Source: Edaphobacillus lindanitolerans (GTDB lineage Bacteria; Bacillota; Bacilli; Bacillales_A; Planococcaceae). From it: DNA of 64,000 bases. The stretch's first letter is position 1; each line of letters begins with the position of its first letter. The DNA lies in NCBI RefSeq assembly GCF_900156305.1, contig NZ_FTPL01000001.1:558001-622000 (forward strand). The letters are read 5' to 3'. The notes below the pieces were generated by a model. It was not told the origin of the DNA. It saw only the letters and a list, made by a program, of their open reading frames with translations, and did no database searches. Shown piece after piece: positions 42,791 to 50,834 of the stretch. The translations under genes were made by a program, and so were the position numbers.

Positions 42791-42817
42791 GAAAAACCCC
42801 GGAATCCCGGGATTTTT
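42791..42817. terminator. Orphan terminator-like hairpin upstream of the sigma factor gene
   Basis: AAAAACCCCGG/CCCGGGATTTTT-type dyad (about 42792-42817) with A- and T-runs on both sides. It lies between the terminator of the CNNM gene and the sigma factor promoter, so it could end a short RNA of about 120 bases from 42937-42818. Confidence 0.5.
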
Positions 42818-42937
42818 CACTGTAAGCATGCGGATCTGGCATGACATTGCCACCGTATGTGAGAGCATCTTTTTGAAATCAAGCGATTTTGCACATCTGA
42901 TTGCAGACCGCCCGTTTAGGTCAAACTCGTTTCGGCC

Positions 42938-42974
42938 AATGAAAAAAGCACCCTCGCCGGGTGCTTTTTTCATT
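42938..42974. terminator. Terminator after the CNNM/CBS gene, overlapping its stop codon
   Basis: A 16-bp perfect stem AATGAAAAAAGCACCC/GGGTGCTTTTTTCATT (42938-42953 with 42959-42974). The stop codon at 42972-42970 lies inside the stem. Confidence 0.88.
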
Positions 42975-44229
42975 CTTCCGTTCCCGCAGCCTCTTCCCGT
43001 TCGCCGCTGCGTCTCGTAATGAGCATGCGGGTGATTCGGTTGCGGTCCATCTCTTCGATGATGATGTCCAGGTTACCGGTCGTGAATTTCTCCCCCGGCT
43101 CGGGGATGTGACCGAGCTGCTGGAGAACGAATCCGCCGACGGTTTCGTGGTCTCCCGGCATTTCTTTGCGGAACGAGTCCATCACGTCATCCAATTCCAG
43201 CCGGCCGGAGCATTCCAGCCTGGAGTCGGTCATCTCGTAGACGAGCACTTCTTCTTCCTGGTCGGTTTCATCCTCGATATCCTGTCCGATCATTTCCTCG
43301 ATGATGTCTTCATGGGTGACGATCCCGAGTGTGCCGCCGTATTCGTCCAGCACGACGGCGATATGTTTTTTCTTCATGAGCATCATCCTGAATACACGCT
43401 CGACGCTCAATGTCTCGACGACGAACAGCGGCTCCCGGTCCATGATGTCTTCCAGCTTCATCTCCGGCTTCATCGACCATTCGATGAGCGCCTTCGAGTA
43501 GAACATACCGACGATGTTGTCCATATTCTCTACGTAAACCGGATAGCGGGTGTACCAGTGATCAAGGATCGTGTCCCGGACTTCCTCATAGGTCGCATCC
43601 AGCGGTACGCCGACCACTTCCGTCCGGTGCGCCGACATGACATCAGATACATCCTTATCCGGAAAATCGAGGATCCCCTTCAGCCGCATCGATTCCATTT
43701 CTTCAAAAGTCCCTTCAGTCGAAGCGATGTCCACCATTGAGCGGAGATCTTCCTTCGTCAGGGTCGCCTCGGTCACGGCACCGCGGGAAATGATCCGGAT
43801 GAAGACGTTCGTGAAGAGGGACAGCAAATAAGTGAGCGGTGAAAGGACGACGACGAGCGTCCGGATGACCGGGAAAACCAAATAGGCGGTCCGTTCAGAG
43901 AACGTCGCTGCAATCGTCTTCGGCAGGACTTCCCCGAAGATGATCAGCGCGACGGTCAGGATTGTTGTGGCCACGCCGACCTGCCAGCCTTTATCGATGG
44001 CAATCGCCGTGAGGAGTGTCGGCATGAGGATATTGACAATATTATTGCCGACCAGTATGGATGTAATCATACGGTCAGGTTTGTCGATCAGTTTCAGGAG
44101 CTTTTCCGCTTTCCGGTCGCCCTGATCGGCGCGGAGCTGCACTTTCATTTTGTTCGTTGCGGTCAGTGCCGTTTCGCTGCCCGAGAAGAAGAAGGACAGG
44201 AACAGCAGAACACCCAAGATAATAAACAA
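42970..44229 (-). CDS. CNNM/CBS/CorC-domain protein (hemolysin C family, magnesium efflux type)
   Basis: A 419-residue protein. The N-terminal CNNM domain (about 1-180) begins FFSGSETALTATNKMKVQLR and has four membrane helices. A CBS pair follows (about 200-320; VMSAHRTEVVGVPLDATYEE, MKKKHIAVVLDEYGGTLGIV). The CorC/HlyC C-terminal domain (about 335-410) contains VGGFVLQQLGHIPEPGEKF. Relatives in Firmicutes (MpfA, YhdP/YqhB) export magnesium; that role is inferred. The start is TTG at 44229 with GGGAGG nine bases upstream. It is a single-gene unit whose terminator overlaps the stop codon. Confidence 0.9.
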   Translation of the reverse strand: MFIILGVLLFLSFFFSGSETALTATNKMKVQLRADQGDRKAEKLLKLIDKPDRMITSILVGNNIVNILMPTLLTAIAIDKGWQVGVATTILTVALIIFGEVLPKTIAATFSERTAYLVFPVIRTLVVVLSPLTYLLSLFTNVFIRIISRGAVTEATLTKEDLRSMVDIASTEGTFEEMESMRLKGILDFPDKDVSDVMSAHRTEVVGVPLDATYEEVRDTILDHWYTRYPVYVENMDNIVGMFYSKALIEWSMKPEMKLEDIMDREPLFVVETLSVERVFRMMLMKKKHIAVVLDEYGGTLGIVTHEDIIEEMIGQDIEDETDQEEEVLVYEMTDSRLECSGRLELDDVMDSFRKEMPGDHETVGGFVLQQLGHIPEPGEKFTTGNLDIIIEEMDRNRITRMLITRRSGEREEAAGTEE

Positions 44230-44345
44230 AAGCGATTCCTCCCGTGGCTGAAGAGCCGAGTTTACGGTGTATTCAAATTACTTCTTACCATCATACCACA
44301 ATACTTCCCTCAAAAAAGTCAATTGAATCCGCTTTCTGCCCTTTC

Positions 44346-44354
44346 TGTTATACT
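44346..44354 (+). promoter_or_regulatory. Extended -10 promoter of the M20 dipeptidase gene
   Basis: TGTTATACT (44346-44354) about 40 bases before the ATG. TTGAAT lies 20 bases upstream of the -10, too far for a normal -35. Confidence 0.55.
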
Positions 44355-44394
44355 GGATTTTAGAATCCCGCGAAAATAGAAGGAGTGTGTTCAC

Positions 44395-45786
44395 ATGGAT
44401 CATCTCAAAGAATTGGACCGTTATTTCAATGAACATCGGGAAGCCCATCTTGCCGAACTGAAGGATTTCCTCAGCATCCCGAGCATCAGCTCCCTGTCGG
44501 AACACAAAACCGACATGAGAAAAGCGGCCGAATGGCTTGCAGGCTCGATGAAAGCAGCCGGCCTCGAGAACATCACCATCGATGACACGCCGGGACATCC
44601 CGTTGTGTACGCGGACTGGCTCCATGCCGAAGGACAGCCGACTTTGCTCATTTACGGCCACTATGATGTCCAGCCGGTGGACCCGCTCAATCTTTGGGAC
44701 AGCGAGCCGTTCAAGCCTGAAGTCCGGGACAACAAACTGTACGCACGGGGAGCCAGCGACGACAAGGGACAGGTGTTCATGCACGTGAAGGCGGTCGAGG
44801 CCCTGTTCAAGACGAACGGCACCCTGCCGGTCAATGTTAAATTCTGCATCGAGGGCGAAGAAGAGATCGGAAGCCCGCACTTGCCGAAATATGTCGCGGA
44901 TCACAAAGACAAGCTCGCCGCAGACGTCATCGTCATTTCCGACACAGGCATGCAGGGACCCGGCCAGCCGGCAGTATGCTACGGACTGCGCGGCCTTGCC
45001 GGTGTACAGATCGATGTGAAAGGAGCCAAGGGCGACCTCCACTCCGGGCTGTACGGCGGAGGCGTGCGCAACGCAATTGACGCGCTCGTCGAACTGCTTG
45101 CTTCATTCAGGGACAAAGAGGGCACGATCACGGTCGACGGCTTCTACGAGAACGTCCTTCCTGCGACCGAGGAAGAGCGTGCTGAATACGCCAAGCTCGG
45201 TTTTGACGAAGAGGCATTGAAAAAAGAGCTCGGCGTGAATGAGCTCTTCGGTGAACCGGGTTATTCTTACATGGAACGCACATGGATCCGGCCGACACTT
45301 GAGATCAACGGAATCTTCGGCGGATTTTCCGGCGAAGGCATCAAGACCGTCCTCCCTTCCGAAGCGGGAGCCAAGATCACATGCCGGCTTGTTCCGGACC
45401 AGGATCCGGATGAAATAGTTGCGAAGCTGCGCGCGCACATCGAGAAGCACAAGCCGGCGGGCGTGGAGCTCAGCGTCACGGAATTTGACAAAGGAAAGCC
45501 GTTCCTGACGCCTTATGACCATCCGGCCATCCAGGCAGCGGGCAAATCGTTCGAAGCGGTTTACCAGGTTCCGACCGCCTACACGCGCGGCGGCGGCTCA
45601 ATTCCGATCGTTGCCGCGTTCGACGAGATTCTCGGCCTGCCGGTCGTCTTGATGGGCTTTGGCCTTTCCAGCGAAAACTTCCACGCGCCGAACGAGCACT
45701 TCCATCTCGAGAACTTCGATAAAGGGCTCCGGGTGATCGGAGATTATTATTTCGAAGTATCGGATGCGCTGCCAGCAGCTGAATAA
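44395..45786 (+). CDS. M20 family dipeptidase (carnosine dipeptidase-like)
   Basis: A 463-residue two-domain metallopeptidase. The di-zinc ligands are visible in LLIYGHYDVQPVDP, ARGASDDKGQVF, FCIEGEEEIGSPHL and VISDTGMQ, and a last histidine in SSENFHAPNEHFHLENF. The central lid domain spans about 200-330. The type, often annotated as dipeptidase or CNDP-like, hydrolyses dipeptides in the cytoplasm; the exact substrate is unknown. The ribosome site is AAGGAG. Its last 40 bases overlap, tail to tail, the nitroreductase gene on the other strand. Confidence 0.92.
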   Translation: MDHLKELDRYFNEHREAHLAELKDFLSIPSISSLSEHKTDMRKAAEWLAGSMKAAGLENITIDDTPGHPVVYADWLHAEGQPTLLIYGHYDVQPVDPLNLWDSEPFKPEVRDNKLYARGASDDKGQVFMHVKAVEALFKTNGTLPVNVKFCIEGEEEIGSPHLPKYVADHKDKLAADVIVISDTGMQGPGQPAVCYGLRGLAGVQIDVKGAKGDLHSGLYGGGVRNAIDALVELLASFRDKEGTITVDGFYENVLPATEEERAEYAKLGFDEEALKKELGVNELFGEPGYSYMERTWIRPTLEINGIFGGFSGEGIKTVLPSEAGAKITCRLVPDQDPDEIVAKLRAHIEKHKPAGVELSVTEFDKGKPFLTPYDHPAIQAAGKSFEAVYQVPTAYTRGGGSIPIVAAFDEILGLPVVLMGFGLSSENFHAPNEHFHLENFDKGLRVIGDYYFEVSDALPAAE

Positions 45787-46352
45787 AACGTCACTTTGTC
45801 TTCAATCGGAGTATGGGGCCATTCTTTGGGCAACGCGTCGTAATGACCGAACTGCAGCATGGCGATGACCCGCTCCCCCGTTTTTGCGCCCAGCGCTTCG
45901 CGGAATTTCGGATGATCGAGGTAGGCCGGTGTCTTGATGCACGTGCCGATCCCTTTCTCCCACGCGAGGAGCTGGGCATTTTGCATGAATGCGGCGATGG
46001 CCGTATAGTCCTCCAGGCGTTCTTTCTGGCGGGCATCCATCGGAACGATCGCAAAAAGGATGGCACCCGGGTTCATGAATTTTCCGGATTGCAGCTCAAG
46101 TGCCTCCGGTGACATTTCCCGCCACGCCGGAAGGGCGAATTCCCGGATCAGTTCCTGGATATCCTTCAGGTTCTCTCCCGCCCCGACGACAAAACGCCAT
46201 GGCTCGCGCTTTCCGTGGTTCGGTGCAAAACGTGAATCGGACAGGATTTCCATAATCGCTTCACGGGATACGGTCTCCCCGTTGAATTTTTTGATGGAAC
46301 GGCGCTCCGTGACGGCTTCGCGGACACTCATGGATCTGGATGTTGGGTTCAT
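45747..46352 (-). CDS. Nitroreductase family FMN-dependent oxidoreductase
   Basis: A 201-residue protein of the nitroreductase fold. It has the N-terminal FMN loop VTERRSIKKFNGETVSREAI, APNHGKREPWRFVVG, and the later AWEKGIGTCIKTPAY with IAMLQFGHYD. It reduces quinones, nitro compounds or related substrates with NAD(P)H. The ATG at 46352 has AAGGAG about ten bases upstream; an ATG seven codons later is possible. The gene is divergent from the PlsY-like gene (64-base gap) and overlaps the M20 gene end by 40 bases. Confidence 0.9.
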   Translation of the reverse strand: MNPTSRSMSVREAVTERRSIKKFNGETVSREAIMEILSDSRFAPNHGKREPWRFVVGAGENLKDIQELIREFALPAWREMSPEALELQSGKFMNPGAILFAIVPMDARQKERLEDYTAIAAFMQNAQLLAWEKGIGTCIKTPAYLDHPKFREALGAKTGERVIAMLQFGHYDALPKEWPHTPIEDKVTFYSAAGSASDTSK

Positions 46353-46415
46353 AGGTCAACATTCTCCTTCTCTCTTTGGTCCCCATGATTATAGCAAACG
46401 ACGGGGGTGTGTTCG

Positions 46416-46976
46416 ATGATTATGAAAACTGCGGTATACTTGACCGCCTGCTGGCTCGCCGGGACGCTGCTCGCGGCCGTTGCAATCGGACGGGCAAAAG
46501 GGACGGATCCGAGGAAAGCCGGAAGCGGGAATCCCGGTGCCAGGAATGCGGGCAGATTGTTCGGACGGGCCGCATTTCTTTCGGTATTCCTGGCCGACGC
46601 TGCAAAAGGGGCAATCGCCGTTTTGGCCGGCAGGCTCCTCGGACTGCCGGAAGTCCTGGGTGCGGCAGGCGGCCTGATGGCAGTCATCGGACACATCTTT
46701 CCGCTTTCCGGGAGAACGGGCGGAAAAGGCGTCTCCACATTCATCGGGGCAGCCCTCTTCTTCTCGCCTTCCGCGATGGCCGGGTTCATTGCAGGGGCGG
46801 CTGCGGCATGGTTACCGGCCCGGAACGCCGTCCTCGCCATGCCCGGTGCGTTCGCCGCCTGGACGCTCGCTCTCCTGTTTACCGGACAGCTTGGCGATGC
46901 CTGGCCGCTGCTCCTCTCGGCCTCCCTCGTCCTCCTGCGCCACCGGGAAGATTTCCGGACAGCCATCACCCGCTGA
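46416..46976 (+). CDS. PlsY-like glycerol-3-phosphate acyltransferase
   Basis: A 186-residue membrane protein with about five helices and both PlsY signatures: GSGNPGARNAGR (the GSxNxGxxN motif) and GHIFPLSGRTGGKGVSTF (the GHxxxxFxxxxGGKG motif). PlsY transfers acyl from acyl-phosphate to glycerol 3-phosphate. It is rather alanine-rich and short, and the normal housekeeping plsY of bacilli sits beside parE/parC genes, which are absent here, so this may be a second, divergent copy. ATG 46416 follows GGGGGT by nine bases. It is followed by a perfect 17-bp terminator. Confidence 0.85.
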   Translation: MIMKTAVYLTACWLAGTLLAAVAIGRAKGTDPRKAGSGNPGARNAGRLFGRAAFLSVFLADAAKGAIAVLAGRLLGLPEVLGAAGGLMAVIGHIFPLSGRTGGKGVSTFIGAALFFSPSAMAGFIAGAAAAWLPARNAVLAMPGAFAAWTLALLFTGQLGDAWPLLLSASLVLLRHREDFRTAITR

Positions 46977-47007
46977 TGCTTCAGTCCCAATAGCTTTATG
47001 CGATGCA

Positions 47008-47047
47008 AAAGACCGATGTTATATGGATATAACATCGGTCTTTCTTT
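47008..47047 (+). terminator. Terminator after the PlsY-like gene
   Basis: A 17-bp perfect stem AAAGACCGATGTTATAT/ATATAACATCGGTCTTT (47008-47024 with 47027-47043) with a 2-base centre, followed by CTTT. Confidence 0.85.
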
Positions 47048-47123
47048 ATTTACATGAATCTCCGGCTTCATCCGTATGTTATTTTATTGATAATAAAAGG
47101 GGTAAATATTGGAGGGAGTTTAA

Positions 47124-47975
47124 ATGGGGAAAAAGAAGCTGGCATGGATTGTGGACAGTACCGCCCATATTCCGCCCGAGCTGGCCAATCATCCGGACCT
47201 GTATGTCGTGCCGCTGAACGTCCACTTCGGGGACAGGGAGTACATCGACGGCATTGACCTGCGTCCGGAGCAGCTGTATGAGATGATCCGCACGTCCGAG
47301 GACTTTCCGAAAACCTCTCAGCCTTCCGCCGGCAAATACGCAGAGCTTTTCGAGCACCTGGACAGCCGGTATGAGCGCGGCATCTGCATCACGCTCGCTT
47401 CGGTGCTGAGCGGCACCCATGCATCCGCCGTCTCGGGTGCCGGGATGAGCGGATTCGATGTGTGTGTGATCGATTCGAACTCGGTGTCATACGGCATCAC
47501 AGGCCTCGTCCTTTTCGGCATGAACCTGCAGGCGGACGGAAAAGATCGTGACGAGATTGCCGATGCCGTCGCCTCCCATGCGGGCACCGCAAAATCATTC
47601 ATCTATATAGGTCGGCTCAACCAGCTGTATAAAGGAGGACGGATGGGCAGCGTCCAGTTCTATCTCGGCAGCATGCTCCAGATCAAACCGATCATCCAGA
47701 TCACGCCCGAAGGCAGGCTGGAGGTCATCGACAAAGTGCGCTCCGAGAAACGGGCATTCCGTTATCTCGCGGACCAAGTCGGCACCGCTTACCGGGCCGG
47801 ACGCAGGAAGATCCGCCTGATGCATGCGAACAGCCCGGATGAGGCTGCCCGCCTCAAAGAAAAAATGCAGGCGGAGATGCCGGATCTCGAAATCGAAGCC
47901 GGAGACATCGGCTCGGTCCTTGCCGCGCATGCCGGCGAAGGAACGATGGCCGCCATCTGGTACGACTTCGACTGA
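47124..47975 (+). CDS. DegV family fatty acid-binding protein
   Basis: A 283-residue DegV/FakB-fold protein. It begins AWIVDSTAHIPPEL, with later KTSQPSAGKYAELFEHL, the lipid-binding serine region ITLASVLSGTHASA and IYIGRLNQLYKGGRMGS. Such proteins bind a fatty acid and present it to the kinase FakA for phosphorylation. It lies just downstream of a PlsY-like gene, which uses acyl-phosphate; this is suggestive, but a terminator separates them. The ribosome site is GGAGGG, eight bases from the ATG. Confidence 0.9.
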   Translation: MGKKKLAWIVDSTAHIPPELANHPDLYVVPLNVHFGDREYIDGIDLRPEQLYEMIRTSEDFPKTSQPSAGKYAELFEHLDSRYERGICITLASVLSGTHASAVSGAGMSGFDVCVIDSNSVSYGITGLVLFGMNLQADGKDRDEIADAVASHAGTAKSFIYIGRLNQLYKGGRMGSVQFYLGSMLQIKPIIQITPEGRLEVIDKVRSEKRAFRYLADQVGTAYRAGRRKIRLMHANSPDEAARLKEKMQAEMPDLEIEAGDIGSVLAAHAGEGTMAAIWYDFD

Positions 47976-48009
47976 TAACGGCCCAATCACAAAGCACAAC
48001 CGCATCCCG

Positions 48010-48048
48010 AACAAACCGCTTCCGCCATTCCGGCAGAAGCGGTTTGTT
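48010..48048. terminator. Bidirectional terminator between degV and the amidase-domain gene
   Basis: A 13-bp stem AACAAACCGCTTC/GAAGCGGTTTGTT (48010-48022 with 48036-48048), extended by CGCC/GGCA-type inner pairs. Confidence 0.8.
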
Positions 48049-48543
48049 TCAGGTGAACCTGTCGTTGATCTTCCAGAACACATAGGTTGCCTCCGGTCGC
48101 CATGCATAGGAGTCCTTGTAAGCCCAGTGCCTTCCCTTTACGTTGTACGTATGCGCATTGACATACGGAACGCCATCGACGACCGAGGTGACGATGGTCG
48201 TATGGTTGAACGTGCCATCCCCTTCAAAATCATACGAAATGATATCTCCGGGCTCGAGCTCCCCGGCCGACCCGACCCGCTTTGCCGTGAGCCCCCGGTT
48301 TGAACCCGCAAGATACCACCGGAGCGAGTGGGACACGCTCCAGCTGAAACTCCAGTTCCCACCCCGGATCCACCAGCCGTTTCCACGGTTCGGGTAGCCC
48401 CTCATCGGAGCACCGCCCGCGAGCAGGCATTGAGAGATATAATTCGTGCAGTCGACCGCGAACTTCGGAAATTCAGGATTATAGTCGTCCCACCAGCGAT
48501 TCGCATAAGCGACTGCCGCTTCCCGGTCATAGGTGGCCAGCAG
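48049..48543 (-). CDS. Amidase_6-type domain protein with a probable CTG start
   Basis: About 164 residues if translated from a CTG at 48543. The protein is a complete amidase-like domain: YDREAAVAYANRWW, then FAVDCTNYISQCLLAGG with the candidate catalytic cysteine, WSFSWSVSHSLRWYL, ISYDFEGDGTFNHTTIV with the histidine, and VNAHTYNVKGRHW. An ATG start at 48405 would remove the first 46 residues, including the catalytic cysteine. There is no ATG, GTG or TTG in frame between 48543 and 48406, and an in-frame TGA lies at 48561-48559. A strong GGAGGAGG at 48557-48550 is placed four to seven bases from CTG. There is no signal peptide. The alternative is a gene broken upstream by a frameshift. Confidence 0.7.
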   Translation of the reverse strand: MLATYDREAAVAYANRWWDDYNPEFPKFAVDCTNYISQCLLAGGAPMRGYPNRGNGWWIRGGNWSFSWSVSHSLRWYLAGSNRGLTAKRVGSAGELEPGDIISYDFEGDGTFNHTTIVTSVVDGVPYVNAHTYNVKGRHWAYKDSYAWRPEATYVFWKINDRFT

Positions 48544-48677
48544 CGCACCTCCTCCGTATCAGCGTATGCGGCCGTCAAGGCCGCTATTCGGATTGATGGG
48601 GCGGCCCTCCCCTGCCTGAGGAAGATGTCTGCAAGTCCCGGTCCGGTTTGTTTGGGCATCCGCACATTAAGCAAAGC

Positions 48678-48717
48678 AAAAAACCGCCGGACTCCCGTGA
48701 AACGAGAATCCGGCGGC
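48678..48717 (-). terminator. Terminator after tRNA-Ala
   Basis: A near-perfect 15-bp stem (48683-48697 with 48703-48717) followed on the minus strand by TTTTTTGC, 10 bases after the tRNA 3' end. Confidence 0.85.
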
Positions 48718-48726
48718 TTCTTCTGA

Positions 48727-48799
48727 TGGAGCATAGGGGGCTCGAACCCCTGACCTCTGCGCTGCCAGCGCAACGCTCTCCCAATTGAGCTAATGCCCC
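48727..48799 (-). tRNA. tRNA-Ala (anticodon GGC)
   Basis: The minus strand gives a full cloverleaf: acceptor GGGGCAT/ATGCTCC, D-arm GCTC...GAGC, anticodon stem with loop CTGGCAG (anticodon GGC), and T-arm AGGGG-TTCGAGC-CCCCT. The discriminator is A and CCA is not encoded (TCA follows). It has its own promoter and terminator and is a solitary tRNA gene. Confidence 0.95.
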
Positions 48800-48819
48800 G
48801 CATGTTTGGTACAATGAAG

Positions 48820-48848
48820 AGTATACCAGACAAATGAATCGTTGACAA
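48820..48848 (-). promoter_or_regulatory. Sigma-A promoter of tRNA-Ala
   Basis: TTGTCA (48848-48843), a 17-base spacer and TATACT (48825-48820) on the minus strand, ending 20 bases before the tRNA 5' end. Confidence 0.85.
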
Positions 48849-48870
48849 CAAGGAAATTGAGGTGGTCGCC

Positions 48871-49893
48871 ATGCAGCACGCAGAGCGTGAAATTACGGAA
48901 CCTGTCCGGCTTTCAAACCCGGATGGCACAGTCAATCCCGATGCAATCGGCTTCGCCCGGAGCCCGATCATCACCGGCAACCTATCTAAAAACTATCTGA
49001 AGAAAAAGCGATGGAATTATTGGTGCGTGTACGGTGATGAGATCCTGTTCTCGGCGACTGTGAGCCACCTGGACTACGCTGCCGTCTGCTTCGTCTACAT
49101 CCTCCATTATGAGACCCAGCGCTTTTACGAAAAAACCGTCACCATTCCGATCGGCCGGAATGTGTTCCTCCCCGATGAGGTGCTCGGGAATGTCTCGTTC
49201 TCGAACCCGGACCTGAATATTCAAATGCTTCACGTCCAGGGGAACACCCGTCTTCTCGTGACCGTGCCTGATTTTGACGGCGAGCTGCTGCATGCTGATC
49301 TGCTGATCACCCATCTGCCCGGCGATGAGTCACTGAATGTCGTCGTCCCCTGGAACCGGAAACAGTTCCAGTTCACCGCGAAGCATCACCTTCTGCCCGC
49401 CGAGGGATTTGTGACAATCGGCGACCGCCGCTACGAGCTCACACGTGACGAAAGCTTTGCAGTCCTCGACTTCGGACGGGGGATCTGGCCGCGCAAGACA
49501 ATCTGGAACTGGTCGATGGCTTCACAGCGGTACGGTCGGAGGCGGATTGCCCTGAACTTCGGCGGGCAGTGGACCGACGGGACCGGAATGACGGAAAACG
49601 CGGTATTCCTCGACGGCAAGATGATCAAAATCAGCGAAGACGTCCTGTTTGACTATGATCCGGACGATTACATGAAGCCGTGGCGAATCCGGACAAAATT
49701 CTCGGACACGGTCGACCTGACCTTCACCCCGTTCTTCGAGCGTGCCGCCGTCACCGATGCCCGGCTCGTCCGCTCGGATGTGCACCAGCTCATCGGCTAC
49801 TACAGCGGATGGCTGCGGATGGAAGAGCCGCAAATCAATCTCCACATCGTCAAACTGCTCGGCTCCTCGGAAGAACACCGGGCGGTCTGGTGA
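48871..49893 (+). CDS. DUF2804 family protein
   Basis: A 340-residue protein. The strand-rich sequence with VLDFGRGIWPRKTIWNWSMA and ALNFGGQWTDGTGMTENAVF is the hallmark of DUF2804, and the C-terminal block LIGYYSGWLRMEE is also typical. The function is unknown; carotenoid 1,2-hydratase-like or lipocalin-like folds have been suggested for related families. ATG 48871 follows GAGGTG by seven bases; a GTG three codons earlier would overlap that site. A possible -10 TACAAT (48810-48815) would place its promoter across the 5' end of the divergent tRNA gene. Confidence 0.85.
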   Translation: MQHAEREITEPVRLSNPDGTVNPDAIGFARSPIITGNLSKNYLKKKRWNYWCVYGDEILFSATVSHLDYAAVCFVYILHYETQRFYEKTVTIPIGRNVFLPDEVLGNVSFSNPDLNIQMLHVQGNTRLLVTVPDFDGELLHADLLITHLPGDESLNVVVPWNRKQFQFTAKHHLLPAEGFVTIGDRRYELTRDESFAVLDFGRGIWPRKTIWNWSMASQRYGRRRIALNFGGQWTDGTGMTENAVFLDGKMIKISEDVLFDYDPDDYMKPWRIRTKFSDTVDLTFTPFFERAAVTDARLVRSDVHQLIGYYSGWLRMEEPQINLHIVKLLGSSEEHRAVW

Positions 49894-49927
49894 CCGGATT
49901 TCATCTTGCTTGATCCCATAAGAATCT

Positions 49928-49958
49928 GGCAGTGCAGCCGGCTGGGAGCCGCACTGCC
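49928..49958. terminator. Probable terminator between DUF2804 and the GDPD gene
   Basis: Stem GGCAGTGC/GCACTGCC (49928-49935 with 49951-49958) with inner GC pairing; the T-runs are weak on both strands. Confidence 0.6.
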
Positions 49959-49967
49959 CTTGTTCAT

Positions 49968-50690
49968 TCAATCCCCGCTGAACAGACGGGCCATTTCTTC
50001 CGGATAATCAGTGAAGATCGCACGGGCGCCCGAACGGCGGAGCCATTCGGCATGTTCCCGGCTGTTGACGGTGAAAACCCGGATCAGGGAACCTGTCGCA
50101 GCCGCACGAATGCCGGGTTCCCTGACCGCATACGGGATGGCGGAATGCAGGGCGTCCGCGCCGATCGAGGCTGCATAGCCCGGGGCATCGGCCAAGATTT
50201 CCATGAACAGGACACCCGTCTCGATTTCCGGTGCTTCCCTTTTTGCCTCCCTGATCGTTACATGGTCAAAGGAAGAAAGGATGACCCGTTCCTCCAGCCC
50301 GAATTCCCTGACAAGCCTGATCACTTTTTCGCGCATTCCCGGATAAGGGAGTACATCTGATTTCAACTCGATGTTCAGCCGGTGCGCCGTCCCGTGAAAC
50401 AGTTCCAGGACTTCGCGCAACGACGGGATGCGCTCGCCTTCATACTCTGCGGAGAACCAGGATCCGGCATCCAGCTTCCGGATTTCGGCAAATGTCATGT
50501 CCTTCACCCACCCGGTTCCGTCTGTAGTCCGGTCGACCGTCTCGTCATGGATGACGACCGGCTCTCCGTCAGCCGTCAGGTGAATGTCGAATTCGATGCC
50601 GGCAATCGGAAGTTCGGCCGCCTTCCTGAATGCCGGCATCGTGTTTTCCGGCCTTGTGCCGGATGCTCCCCGATGCGCAAAGATTTCCAT
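49968..50690 (-). CDS. Glycerophosphodiester phosphodiesterase family protein
   Basis: A 240-residue cytosolic GDPD. The N-terminus has the signature HRGASGTRPENTMPAFRKA, followed by GIEFDIHLTADGEPVVIHDE, LNIELKSD and the C-terminal RVFTVNSREHAEWL. It hydrolyses glycerophosphodiesters to glycerol 3-phosphate and an alcohol. No signal peptide is present, which separates it from secreted GlpQ. The ATG at 50690 has GAGGGGAC upstream. It is divergent from the YusW-like lipoprotein gene. Confidence 0.93.
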   Translation of the reverse strand: MEIFAHRGASGTRPENTMPAFRKAAELPIAGIEFDIHLTADGEPVVIHDETVDRTTDGTGWVKDMTFAEIRKLDAGSWFSAEYEGERIPSLREVLELFHGTAHRLNIELKSDVLPYPGMREKVIRLVREFGLEERVILSSFDHVTIREAKREAPEIETGVLFMEILADAPGYAASIGADALHSAIPYAVREPGIRAAATGSLIRVFTVNSREHAEWLRRSGARAIFTDYPEEMARLFSGD

Positions 50691-50834
50691 GTCCCCTCAA
50701 CCTCCCGCCGGACCGATTGTCCGGAGTTTGCGTTGATTATCGCATATTTGATCTGTTGCCGCCATCAGGCCCGGTTTAGAATCCGCCGATTTAGGCAAGA
50801 TAAAGGCAAAGGGACAATGAAAGGACGTGCAACC

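Noticed and set aside
42695-42973. 92-codon minus-strand frame upstream of the sigma factor
   Set aside because: It crosses two terminator hairpins and the candidate sigma promoter, with no recognisable protein features.
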